This document shows, piece by piece, positions 28,078 through 36,133 of a DNA stretch of 64,000 nt; position 1 is the stretch's first letter; each line of letters opens with the position of its first letter. The position numbers were made by a program, and so were the translations under genes. The DNA lies in assembly GCF_002902725.1 (NCBI RefSeq), contig NZ_PPRT01000031.1, positions 1 through 64,000 on the forward strand, written 5' to 3'. Below the pieces are notes generated by a model. The model made no database searches. It saw only the letters and a program-made list of their open reading frames with translations, and was not told the origin of the DNA. Origin of the DNA: Staphylococcus caprae (GTDB lineage Bacteria > Bacillota > Bacilli > Staphylococcales > Staphylococcaceae).

Positions 28078-28749
28078 ATGGCTGAAAATGAAAACAATTT
28101 CGAAACATTAGATAAAGTAGCAAATGGTCTGTATGCGACGCCAACAACAGAACTCCCATTTGATAAACGATTTCGCTTCAAATCTTTCGTTCTTGAACGT
28201 TCAGAAGGGAATATTGTGATTTTCCATTCTGGTAGAATTGACGAAGCAGCAGATGATATTCAGTCACTGGGTGGCGCAGATCGCGTACTTATGAATCATG
28301 AACATGAATCGTTAGGTGGTCAAACGCATTTCAATGCACCTTACTATATTCACCAAGATGATAAAGAAGCTGTGACTGATACGCTTCAAGTTGCTGGAAC
28401 GTTTAAAGACGGTGAAGAATTATATGACGATTTAGAGGTGATTCCTGCGCCTGGGCATACGCCTGGAACAACATTATATTTGTGGGATAACGGCGAACAT
28501 CGTTATCTATTTACAGGTGATTTCCTCTGTTATGAAGGAGATGAGTGGCGCACAGTCGTCCTACCTTCAAGTGATAGAGAACAATCCATTAAGAGTCTTG
28601 AAATGATTCGAGATCTTGATTTTGATGCACTCGTACCGTGGGTTTCAATTGAAGGCGAATAACCCGTCTTCTTTATTAGTGATGAGAATGATAAACAACA
28701 ACGTGTACAGAAAATCATAGATCGTGTTCGAAATGGAGAAAATACTTAA
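28078..28749 (+). pseudogene. MBL-fold metallohydrolase with a premature ochre stop
   Basis: A metallo-beta-lactamase-fold protein: the metal-site region NHEHESLGG, then PAPGHTPGTT and FTGDFL. The frame stops at TAA 28660-28662 after VPWVSIEGE (194 codons), but stays open for 28 more codons (PVFFISDENDKQQ...) to a TAA at 28747-28749, directly before the terminator. The extra segment looks like the family C-terminal helix, so one base changed a sense codon to TAA. The first metal motif lacks the usual DH of HxHxDH, so activity is doubtful even when intact. ATG 28078 is chosen by AAAGGTGGGG. Confidence 0.7.
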
Positions 28750-28767
28750 AACATAATATCAATCGTT

Positions 28768-28804
28768 AAGGTATATCCGGCTTAATGTTGGGTATACCTT
28801 TTTT
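28768..28804 (+). terminator. Terminator after the MBL-fold gene
   Basis: Arms AAGGTATATCC and GGGTATACCTT (28768-28800) followed by T residues. It lies about 20 bases after the downstream stop at 28749, supporting that stop as the ancestral gene end. Confidence 0.8.
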
Positions 28805-29066
28805 AAATGAATCTCTAAAGATAAAATAACAATGTTTCATGCCCTTTCTATAGAGATATACATATGTTGAGGTGAAGCATCTTGCAAAATTCTAACCATC
28901 AAAATCGTAAAGTTAACTAGGTATTTTTAATATTAAACGTTTTTACATAGATAATATAAATAAATCAGGTACTTATGCTATCAATATAGAATTGAAGTTA
29001 TAGTCGACAAAGTAATGGAGCATGTCAGATAAATGAATCAGTATATACAAATCGGATGGTGTTTTT
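28805..29066. other. Intergenic region before the FosB-like gene
   Basis: AT-rich DNA. A 12-codon TTG frame behind GAGGTG (near 28884) may be the remnant 5' end of a lost gene, but it is too short to assign. No clear promoter palindrome. Confidence 0.35.
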
Positions 29067-29504
29067 ATGGAAATTAAAGGTATTAATTATGTTTGCTTTT
29101 CTGTTAGTAATTTAGTTGTTTCAATAGAGTTTTATAAAAATGTTTTGAAAGGTGATTTATTAGTTAGTGGTAAGTCTACTGCGTATTTCAATATTGGTGG
29201 TTTATGGGTTGCTTTAAATGAAGAAGTTAATGTACCTAGAACAGAAATTAAATATTCTTATACACATATGGCATTTTCAATTAATGATAATGAATTTGAA
29301 GAATGGTACGAATGGCTCCAAAAACATTATGTGAATATCTTAGAAGGACGAGAACGTCATATTAAAGACAAAAAGTCTATTTATTTTACTGACCCAGATG
29401 GGCATAAATTAGAATTACATACGGGAAATCTAAATGATAGGTTAACTTATTATAAAGATGAAAAACCACATATGACTCTTTATAATGATGTATTAATTAA
29501 CTAA
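29067..29504 (+). CDS. FosB-like thiol transferase lacking one metal ligand
   Basis: A 145-residue vicinal-oxygen-chelate protein closely resembling FosB, the Mn/Mg-dependent bacillithiol transferase that inactivates fosfomycin. Conserved blocks include ALNEE, SYTHMAF (His67, second metal ligand), ILEGR, and SIYFTDPDGHKLELHTG (Glu116, third ligand). The first ligand, His7 of FosB in INHxCFSV, is Tyr8 here (INYVCFSV; codon TAT where CAT is expected). Fosfomycin resistance therefore cannot be assumed; it may have another thiol-transfer role or be inactive. Flanked by AT-rich accessory DNA. Confidence 0.8.
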   Translation: MEIKGINYVCFSVSNLVVSIEFYKNVLKGDLLVSGKSTAYFNIGGLWVALNEEVNVPRTEIKYSYTHMAFSINDNEFEEWYEWLQKHYVNILEGRERHIKDKKSIYFTDPDGHKLELHTGNLNDRLTYYKDEKPHMTLYNDVLIN

Positions 29505-29597
29505 ATATGGATTTTTTAAATTTAAAAAAAGAAGCAGCAACGTATAGGAGTCACTGCCTCAAGACACACTTTGTATATATGTGTACTAAATAACCTT

Positions 29598-29873
29598 TCA
29601 ATTATGAAGTATTAGGATAAGCGTTAAATGTCCTAATATAAATAAAGTAATCACAATAAATATCCAGCTAATAATTGTTATAAATATTTTTCTTTCTTTA
29701 CTAAAATCAGGGATTTTATAAAGAGAAAAATAGAAAAATAAAAGAATACCAACAAACATGCCAAATATCGATAATAAGAAATTCCAAGTTATAGACATTT
29801 CTCCGATTATCATCAAAAAATAAGTAATTAGGATAACGAAAAATACTAATATTTCATATATTATAATTATCAT
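29598..29873 (-). CDS. Small three-helix membrane protein, possible immunity protein
   Basis: A 91-residue protein with three hydrophobic segments (about residues 2-24, 28-50 and 62-88) and a short charged loop SLYKIPDFSKERK. GGAGG lies just before the ATG at 29873; an upstream in-frame start would add 16 residues but has no such site. It follows the 56-residue membrane gene and the secreted peptide gene on the same strand, which suggests a self-protection role by analogy with bacteriocin loci. That is inference; no family is recognised. Confidence 0.55.
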   Translation of the reverse strand: MIIIIYEILVFFVILITYFLMIIGEMSITWNFLLSIFGMFVGILLFFYFSLYKIPDFSKERKIFITIISWIFIVITLFILGHLTLILILHN

Positions 29874-29958
29874 TTGTATACCTCCAAGAGGAAAATCTAT
29901 ATTTATATTATTCCCTCTCAAAAGCCAATATAGATTTTGTTCGATATTACGAAATTTG

Positions 29959-30129
29959 TTAGTTTTTCTTGTCAGAGGTTAAAACAAAAGCCACAAAGAA
30001 AAATAAAGGAACTAGGGCAAATAACCGTATTGGTAAAGTATTTTGATTAAAAATTACAGGTAAAAAAATGTAGATAATAAAAGTTACTATTAAGCATATT
30101 AAATAAAATTTCTTTTGGTTTTTCATCAT
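29959..30129 (-). CDS. Tiny two-helix membrane protein, possible immunity protein
   Basis: A 56-residue frame starting MMKNQKKFYLICLIV and ending LTSDKKN, with two hydrophobic segments separated by a short polar loop (NQNTLP) and Lys-rich ends. This is the shape of small bacteriocin immunity proteins. It starts five bases after the stop of the peptide frame, so it is probably translated by coupling; the ribosome binding site is weak. It was found by reading the minus strand of an otherwise unannotated gap. Function is inferred from context only. Confidence 0.5.
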   Translation of the reverse strand: MMKNQKKFYLICLIVTFIIYIFLPVIFNQNTLPIRLFALVPLFFFVAFVLTSDKKN

Positions 30130-30134
30130 TAAAC

Positions 30135-30679
30135 CTAGAGCAATAGAGCAATAAGTGCTCTTGCAACTACGTATCCTACGTTTTTATTTAAACCGGTATA
30201 TTTATTTAATGTCTTAGCAATAGCATCACTTACATTACCTTCGAAGCATGTTAAAATATCACAAAATTTATTAATACCTTGATAGTGAAGCATAACTAAC
30301 TTTCTACCAGACATACTTTCTATTTTTTTACATATTTATTCCAAGCTTTTTCACCAATTCTATGTACAGTAGCTCTAAGTGCTTTAGCACCTGCTTTAGC
30401 AGCTATAGTTGCTTTTCCTCGATTAGCTACTCCGTTTTTATAATTTGTAACTTGACCTTTTAATTGAGCAGTAGCTTTAGGGTCGTTTATGTCCCCTTTA
30501 GTCTCTTCAATAGCTTTTAATAAGTCATTACCAAGTTTTTTACGCTGTTGCGTCTCTTTATCAACTTCTTGCATAGTTTCAGCATTAGCTTTATGGGACT
30601 CTAAAGTAAAATATACAGGACCAGAAACGATGGCTGTGGCTACGGTAGCAGTAACTAACTTTTGCAAATGTTTTTTCAT
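30135..30679 (-). pseudogene. Secreted peptide-precursor gene split by a frameshift in a 7-A run
   Basis: The first frame (30320-30679, 119 residues) has a signal peptide (KKHLQKLVTATVATAIVSG...HKANAET), a charged helical region, and ends NKYVKK-stop. A run of seven A (30323-30329 on the complement) lies just before this stop. With eight A the frame would continue IESMSGRKLVMLHYQ and run to the stop at 30135, giving about 181 residues. The downstream part (59 codons from ATG 30314) has two cysteines (FCDILTC) and a hydrophobic C-terminus (VGYVVARALIALLL). That overall plan, secreted precursor with a hydrophobic Cys-containing end, resembles SdpC-type toxin precursors, but I see no sequence match. 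Start ATG after AAGGAG. Confidence 0.6.
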
Positions 30680-30868
30680 TTTAAAAATCTCCTTATAAAT
30701 TTATTTCCCAATGAAAAACATTCCCAGTGAATAGGATATCATAATAAAAAATAATTTCTATAATATCATTGTAAAAATTTGATTAATTTTTCATTTTAAA
30801 AAATCAGTAACTACAATAAAACTACAATGATAATGAATAAAAATTAGAGACTAATACAAAAGAATGAT

Positions 30869-31225
30869 ATGATCCTTAAAAAAAGACAATTAAATAATGA
30901 GAACTTTATTTTGTTGAAAGGTAATATGACGTTACGCACAATTACGGACAAGTTCTTTAACGACTTTAATATAGTACCGAAACCAGTGATGGAAACAATT
31001 AATATAGATAATGCACTCTATTTAACAAACGCGGGTATTGGCCTTACGATTGTACCAGAAAGTGTGAAGAATAAGGCCACTCATGAAAACATACAATATT
31101 TCAAACTTGATGAAACACACTATAAAAATAATGTGGTAATTGCTTATAATAAAAATCGCGATATTTCAAAAGCAGCGAGTGTTTTTTTAAATCTCGCGAA
31201 GATGCGATTTAAAGAGCATATTTAA
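30869..31225 (+). pseudogene. LysR-type regulator remnant (C-terminal part)
   Basis: A 118-codon frame matching only the C-terminal part of a LysR substrate-binding domain (NIDNALYLTNAGIGLTIVPESV is the typical second-lobe signature). There is no helix-turn-helix and no ribosome binding site at the first ATG. It looks like the tail of a regulator whose 5' two-thirds was lost, probably when the accessory patch to its left was formed. Confidence 0.65.
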
Positions 31226-31351
31226 GATGTTTTATATACTTTTAGCTTAGCCAAAATATATCTAATATTAATATTCTGATGTTTCTAATTTAATTGTAAA
31301 TACTATATACTTTAATTAGTATTTTTTATTAATTTTCAATGAGGTGAATAT

Positions 31352-32230
31352 ATGAATAAACTATCAAAGTATATTGCGACGGCGACGTTAGCAACAGCGT
31401 TTACTATTTCTGCACCACTTAATACATATGCGAGTGATTCACATGCAAAACAAGATGAGAATCATCAAACCACACAACAACAAAAGAATCCTAATCTTGG
31501 TTCGGAAAATATTATGGCTGTTTCTTGGTATCAAAATTCAGCAGAAGCGAAAGCATTATATTTACAAGGCTATAATAGTGCGAAAGTTCAACTAGACAAA
31601 GAGATTAAAAAGAATAAAGGTAAGAAAAAGCTCGCTATTGCACTCGATTTAGATGAAACAGTTTTAGATAATTCGCCATATCAGGGCTATGCAGCGCTTA
31701 ATGATGCACCCCATCCACAAGGCTGGCATGAATGGGTCGCAGCAGCGAAGGCGAAACCAGTATATGGTGCGAAATCTTTCTTAAATTATACTAATAAAAA
31801 AGGTGTAGATATTTATTACATATCTGATAGAGATAAAGTGAAAGATTTTAAAGGTACGAAACAGAATTTAAAAAATATAGGGTTACCTCAAGCTACAGAC
31901 AGTCATATTTTATTAAAAGGTAAAAGTGACAAAAGTAAGGAAACACGTCGTGAGAAAGTTCAAAAACATCATAAATTAGTCATGTTATTTGGTGATAACT
32001 TATTAGACTTCGCTGATCCTAAACAACCTACTGCTCAATCTCGCGATGAATTAATTCAGAAACATAAAGATGATTTTGGTAAAAAATACATTATTTTCCC
32101 AAATCCTATGTATGGTAGTTGGGAATCAACCATTTATAACAACAATTATCAAATAAGTAAAGCGCAAAAGGATCAATTGAGAAAGCAGTCTATTAAACAA
32201 TTTAATCCTAAAACAGGCGACGTTAAATAA
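31352..32230 (+). CDS. Secreted class C acid phosphatase, e(P4) family (SapS-like)
   Basis: A 292-residue secreted HAD-superfamily acid phosphatase. After an N-terminal signal (TFTISAPLNTYAS), the DDDD-type motif DLDETVLDNS puts the nucleophile at Asp99 and acid/base at Asp101; the distal motif is LFGDNLLDFAD. This is the family of S. aureus SapS and the lipoprotein e(P4) nucleotidases, but without a lipobox, so it is released. It dephosphorylates nucleotides or other phosphomonoesters outside the cell. It has its own terminator. Confidence 0.85.
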   Translation: MNKLSKYIATATLATAFTISAPLNTYASDSHAKQDENHQTTQQQKNPNLGSENIMAVSWYQNSAEAKALYLQGYNSAKVQLDKEIKKNKGKKKLAIALDLDETVLDNSPYQGYAALNDAPHPQGWHEWVAAAKAKPVYGAKSFLNYTNKKGVDIYYISDRDKVKDFKGTKQNLKNIGLPQATDSHILLKGKSDKSKETRREKVQKHHKLVMLFGDNLLDFADPKQPTAQSRDELIQKHKDDFGKKYIIFPNPMYGSWESTIYNNNYQISKAQKDQLRKQSIKQFNPKTGDVK

Positions 32231-32257
32231 CTTTTATAGTTTAAATAGGAATTTTAT

Positions 32258-32296
32258 AGCTATGTCGGTGAATGATCTCATCGGTGTAGCTTTTTA
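32258..32296 (+). terminator. Terminator of the acid phosphatase gene
   Basis: Imperfect arms AGCTATGTCGGTGA and TCATCGGTGTAGCT (with G-U pairs), followed by TTTTTATTTTT. Confidence 0.75.
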
Positions 32297-32330
32297 TTTT
32301 TGAAAGTGAGGTTTCAATCATGAAAGTATT

Positions 32331-32363
32331 AATGTAAACTTAACTATATAAAAAGTTTACATT
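32331..32363. promoter_or_regulatory. BirA-like biotin operator before bioB
   Basis: Perfect 9-bp inverted repeats AATGTAAAC (32331-32339) and GTTTACATT (32355-32363) with a 15-base spacer, ending 54 bases before bioB. This matches the layout of Gram-positive BirA operators (two inverted 9-bp half-sites about 15 bases apart), so biotin repression of bioB is likely. Confidence 0.7.
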
Positions 32364-32417
32364 AAAAAGAGTGTACATGTTGAACTTTAATTTTTCAGAA
32401 GTAAGGGGTTAAAAAGG

Positions 32418-33383
32418 ATGAGTTTAAACTTAGCAGAACGCGTACTTTATCACGATGGGTTATCTCAAGATGAATGTTTGAAAATATATGAAGATCCCAA
32501 TATTGATACTTTTGAATTACTCAATGAAGCTTACATTGTTAGAAAGCATTATTATGGTAAAAAAGTAAAATTAAATATGATTCTCAATGCGAAAAGCGGT
32601 ATTTGTTCTGAGGATTGCGGGTACTGTGGACAATCTGTAAAGATGAAACAGAAGCAACGTTATGCATTAGTTGACCAAGATCAGATTAAAGCAGGGGCCC
32701 AAGTGGCTACAAATAATCAAATAGGGACATACTGTATTGTTATGAGTGGTCGGGGTCCAACCAATAGAGAAGTGAATCATATTTGCGAAACAGTAGAAGA
32801 TATTAAGAAAATGCATCCACAATTGAAAATTTGTGCATGTTTAGGACTAACGAAAGAAGAACAAGCAGAAAAACTTAAAGAAGCGGGTGTAGACCGATAT
32901 AATCATAATTTAAATACGAGTGAACGTTATCATGATGAAGTAGTAACTACACATACATATGAAGACCGGGTACATACTGTTGAAATGATGAAGGCCAATA
33001 ATATTTCTCCATGTTCAGGCGTCATCTGTGGAATGGGTGAAACAAACGAAGATGTGATTAACATGGCATTTGCATTGAAAGAAATAGATGCGGACAGTAT
33101 CCCAATCAACTTTTTACATCCGATTAAGGGAACAAAATTTGGTGGACTAGATTTACTGTCACCGATGAAATGTTTGCGAATTATAGCAATGTTTCGTTTA
33201 ATTAATCCAACGAAAGAAATTCGAATAGCAGGTGGTCGTGAAGTCAATCTTCGGTCACTTCAAGCCATTGCCTTGAAAGCAGCTAACTCAATTTTTGTTG
33301 GAGATTATTTAATTACCGGAGGCCAACCTAACGAAGAAGATTATCGTATGATTGAAGATTTAGGATTTGAAATCGATAGTTAA
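32418..33383 (+). CDS. bioB: Biotin synthase
   Basis: A 321-residue radical SAM enzyme that inserts sulfur into dethiobiotin. The SAM cluster motif CSEDCGYC gives Cys63, Cys67 and Cys70; further family features are [12 protein letters not shown] and [10 protein letters not shown]. It stands alone, with no other bio genes in the window, between a BirA-like operator and its own terminator. Precursor may come from bio genes elsewhere or from imported dethiobiotin. Confidence 0.93.
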   Translation: MSLNLAERVLYHDGLSQDECLKIYEDPNIDTFELLNEAYIVRKHYYGKKVKLNMILNAKSGICSEDCGYCGQSVKMKQKQRYALVDQDQIKAGAQVATNNQIGTYCIVMSGRGPTNREVNHICETVEDIKKMHPQLKICACLGLTKEEQAEKLKEAGVDRYNHNLNTSERYHDEVVTTHTYEDRVHTVEMMKANNISPCSGVICGMGETNEDVINMAFALKEIDADSIPINFLHPIKGTKFGGLDLLSPMKCLRIIAMFRLINPTKEIRIAGGREVNLRSLQAIALKAANSIFVGDYLITGGQPNEEDYRMIEDLGFEIDS

Positions 33384-33411
33384 GAAATTAATATAGATAT
33401 TATCTTAACTA

Positions 33412-33437
33412 AGGCATGTTAACCATGTCCTATTTTT
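33412..33437 (+). terminator. Terminator of bioB
   Basis: Arms AGGCATG and CATGTCCT around TTAAC, followed by ATTTTTTA. Confidence 0.75.
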
Positions 33438-33554
33438 TATTGAAAATAAAACCGATAAATACTTAAAAATTATATTGAATATACATGCAACGTAAAGTAA
33501 TATTAAATAAACGGAAATTTATACTGTAAATTTATTATATAATTGGAGGCTAAC

Positions 33555-35141
33555 ATGATAAAACAACACAAATTTAGTATTAGAAAATTTGCAGTGGGGG
33601 CAAGTTCAATCGTTATCGGAGGCATTATCTTTTTAAGTGGGCATGAGGATGTTTCCGCAGCAGAGCAACATTCTCAAACTGAAGGGGTACACACGACTAC
33701 GTCATCGGGCAATGATGAAACACAAGTGTCAGATAAAGAATCAGAAATCAACTCGATTAACGGAAAAGATGTTTCAACGGTATCGACAAAGAAACCTCCT
33801 AAACTTTCGTCGCAACGAAGTTCATCGAAACTAGCAACAACGGTACCACATTCACTAAATCAAAGTGAGCCAAATCAAGGTTCATCTGATCATGATACTA
33901 TAGCGCCACAAATTATAGATGTAGATATAGATAAGCATACATATGCGCCAGGTGAGACAGTGAAAGCACGTGTAACAATTAAAGAAGCAGGTCAACTCAG
34001 TGACGTATCAATCGGATTTTCCAACGACACACGTGTGGGAACGTCTTCAATCAATGAAATTGCAAAGCCTGAAAATATGCATAAAGGTCAAGATGGACTA
34101 TGGACTGTAGATATAAATCTTAAGATTCCTGATAAAATTGGAGATACATCATTTAGCTTTGCAGCAGTTGTCGCTGACGATGCAAGTGGCAATGGAGATA
34201 CTGTGGCGCCAGGTTTAGCTCCATCATCAATGAATACAGATCATCTTAAATTTAACATTAAGAATAAAGAAGCAGTGGATACAGAAGCACCACAAATTCT
34301 TGGCGTAACGGTTGATAAGAAGCAATATTACCCAGGTAATACAATACATGCACGTGTTCACATTAAAGATGCGAGTCAACTTAAAGAAGTTTCATTAGGA
34401 TTCGTTAATGCACCTTACATAGGTTTAGATGGTATTAATAAATTTGCATATGCTAAAGATATGACACGTTTACCAGATGGTACGTGGATGGCCGATATTG
34501 CACTACAGATTCCTAAGAATATTGCTGCATCGACTTATAAATTTTCACATGTTAGTGCAGAAGATGAGTATGGTAATATTACTGCAGTCGTTGATGAATT
34601 GTCAGAAACTACAAATTACACTAATTTATCATTTGAAATTCTTCCTATGAATGAGTCTACTCAAGATCATCTTTCATCGACTCAACCCAATTTAGGCGCT
34701 TCTTCTGAAAATGATTATTCAAACACAGACATTAATAATAAAGATGATAGGAAAATTGAAAGTACAAAACATGAAAGTAAAGAAGACAGTACTTCAAATG
34801 AACTAGAATATCAACCATTAAAGAGTAATAAAAACTCAGAGTCATTTAAGGGAGTTAAATTAGCGACAACAACTAGAGAAAATCCTCAAGTGAATAAAAA
34901 AGTGAGAGATGATTCAGAAACACCGCAATCACATCAAGACGACACCAAAACGTCAATTTCGGAACCCCATGAAAAAGCTAAATATGAATACAAAGAAGAG
35001 AGTAAAACTGAAAAACAAGATCAAAACCTACCACAAGCAGGTAAAACTACTAAAAGTATCATTAGCTTTATTGCAGCTATACTATTAATCATAGGTAGCA
35101 TATTTATATTAAGAAGAGAAAAACGACGTACAATAAAATAA
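33555..35141 (+). CDS. Cell-wall surface protein with two Ig-like repeats and an LPQAG sortase motif
   Basis: A 528-residue secreted protein. It has an FSIRKFAVGASS signal peptide, a Ser/Thr-rich linker to about residue 115, then two homologous domains of about 115 residues (starting DTIAPQIIDVDIDKHTYAPG and DTEAPQILGVTVDKKQYYPG), a low-complexity Asn/Lys/Glu-rich stalk, LPQAG at 492-496, a hydrophobic helix and the tail RREKRRTIK. The repeats look like Ig-type beta sandwiches. LPxAG variants occur in S. aureus SasD and SasF. The ATG at 33555 follows GGAGG; ligand unknown. Confidence 0.85.
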   Translation: MIKQHKFSIRKFAVGASSIVIGGIIFLSGHEDVSAAEQHSQTEGVHTTTSSGNDETQVSDKESEINSINGKDVSTVSTKKPPKLSSQRSSSKLATTVPHSLNQSEPNQGSSDHDTIAPQIIDVDIDKHTYAPGETVKARVTIKEAGQLSDVSIGFSNDTRVGTSSINEIAKPENMHKGQDGLWTVDINLKIPDKIGDTSFSFAAVVADDASGNGDTVAPGLAPSSMNTDHLKFNIKNKEAVDTEAPQILGVTVDKKQYYPGNTIHARVHIKDASQLKEVSLGFVNAPYIGLDGINKFAYAKDMTRLPDGTWMADIALQIPKNIAASTYKFSHVSAEDEYGNITAVVDELSETTNYTNLSFEILPMNESTQDHLSSTQPNLGASSENDYSNTDINNKDDRKIESTKHESKEDSTSNELEYQPLKSNKNSESFKGVKLATTTRENPQVNKKVRDDSETPQSHQDDTKTSISEPHEKAKYEYKEESKTEKQDQNLPQAGKTTKSIISFIAAILLIIGSIFILRREKRRTIK

Positions 35142-35314
35142 CACAAGATAAAGTCATTAAACGTGCATTTATTGAAGTTTATCAAACAAATAAACTACAT
35201 AAGAAAGCCAATAAAATAGTTGAGGCAATACTCGCTTCCCTATAAATTGATAATACTGATGAATCATCGATGTATTTTACATATATGTTTCACGTAAAAC
35301 AATAATAAGAATTA

Positions 35315-35356
35315 AAAAGCGCTCAAAGATAAAGGATTCTGTCTTTGAGCGCTTTT
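35315..35356. terminator. Bidirectional terminator between surface protein and lipoprotein genes
   Basis: AAAAGCGCTCAAAGA...TCTTTGAGCGCTTTT: 15-bp arms with A and T runs on both sides, between two converging genes. Confidence 0.9.
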
Positions 35357-35380
35357 AAATAGTATCAACAATCAACTCAT

Positions 35381-35983
35381 TTATTTATCATAAGCAATGG
35401 TTTTTATATCTTCTTCTTTTAAGAAATCTTCAATCTGTTTCTGCTCTTTACCATTAACATTTTTATCTGTATCAGCTAACTTACTTGCTTTTTTAACACT
35501 GTTCCCTTCCTTCGCAATGTTCAGTTCTTTTTTATAGAGTTGATCAACATGAGCCGTATAATCATTTATTTTTTTAGTATAGAGTTCATATTTATGATTA
35601 GGTAATGAATTATTATTAATATATTCATCAAATCTATGATTATTTTTGTGTTGTAAATCGACAATATGTTTAAATTTATTCAATTGTTTTTTCGATAACT
35701 TTTTCTCAGAGCTTATTTTATCTTGATATGGTTCTAAAGCATCGGTTAGTTTTCTATCACTATCCAAATAAAGTTTAATATCTTTTTTCATCGTTGGCTT
35801 AGAAATGTCTTTATCTTTATCAGTTTTACTAAATATCTTTTTTGGAATTTTAGTATTATGTATTGAGTGATGTTTATTATCAGAGTGATGCTTTGATTTG
35901 TGATTATCACTTGATTGATCTGAGCAACCGACAAGACCTAATGAAATAATGGCTATTGCTAATAGAATAGTTATCTTTTTCAT
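35381..35983 (-). CDS. Lipoprotein of unknown function
   Basis: A 200-residue lipoprotein with lipobox SLGLVGCSD, a His/Lys/Ser-rich linker (SDNHKSKHHSDNKHHS) and a Lys-rich, mostly helical C-terminal domain. Staphylococci carry a family of such helical lipoproteins, but I cannot assign a name. The start is ATG after AGGAG. It is monocistronic and converges on the LPQAG surface protein gene. Confidence 0.75.
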   Translation of the reverse strand: MKKITILLAIAIISLGLVGCSDQSSDNHKSKHHSDNKHHSIHNTKIPKKIFSKTDKDKDISKPTMKKDIKLYLDSDRKLTDALEPYQDKISSEKKLSKKQLNKFKHIVDLQHKNNHRFDEYINNNSLPNHKYELYTKKINDYTAHVDQLYKKELNIAKEGNSVKKASKLADTDKNVNGKEQKQIEDFLKEEDIKTIAYDK

Positions 35984-36069
35984 AACAAAACTCCTTTATA
36001 TCATTTTTAATATTATTATCTATATTTCATTTAACCTATTTTTCAGATACTAATCGTAAATTATTTTAT

Positions 36070-36110
36070 AAAAAAACGGCTAACAATTTCATGACGAAAC
36101 TGCTAACCGT
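36070..36110 (-). terminator. Terminator of the MFS gene
   Basis: Read on the minus strand: ACGGTTAGCAGTTTC and GAAATTGTTAGCCGT, then seven T. It lies just past the stop of the minus-strand transporter gene. Confidence 0.9.
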
Positions 36111-36133
36111 ATTATTTTCAAAAAACAAAGTGG

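Noticed and set aside
35142..35246. Short open stretch after the LPQAG gene (about 34 codons, TQDKVIKRAFIEVY...)
   Set aside because: It has no start codon or ribosome binding site and no recognisable family; possibly decayed sequence, not supportable as a gene.
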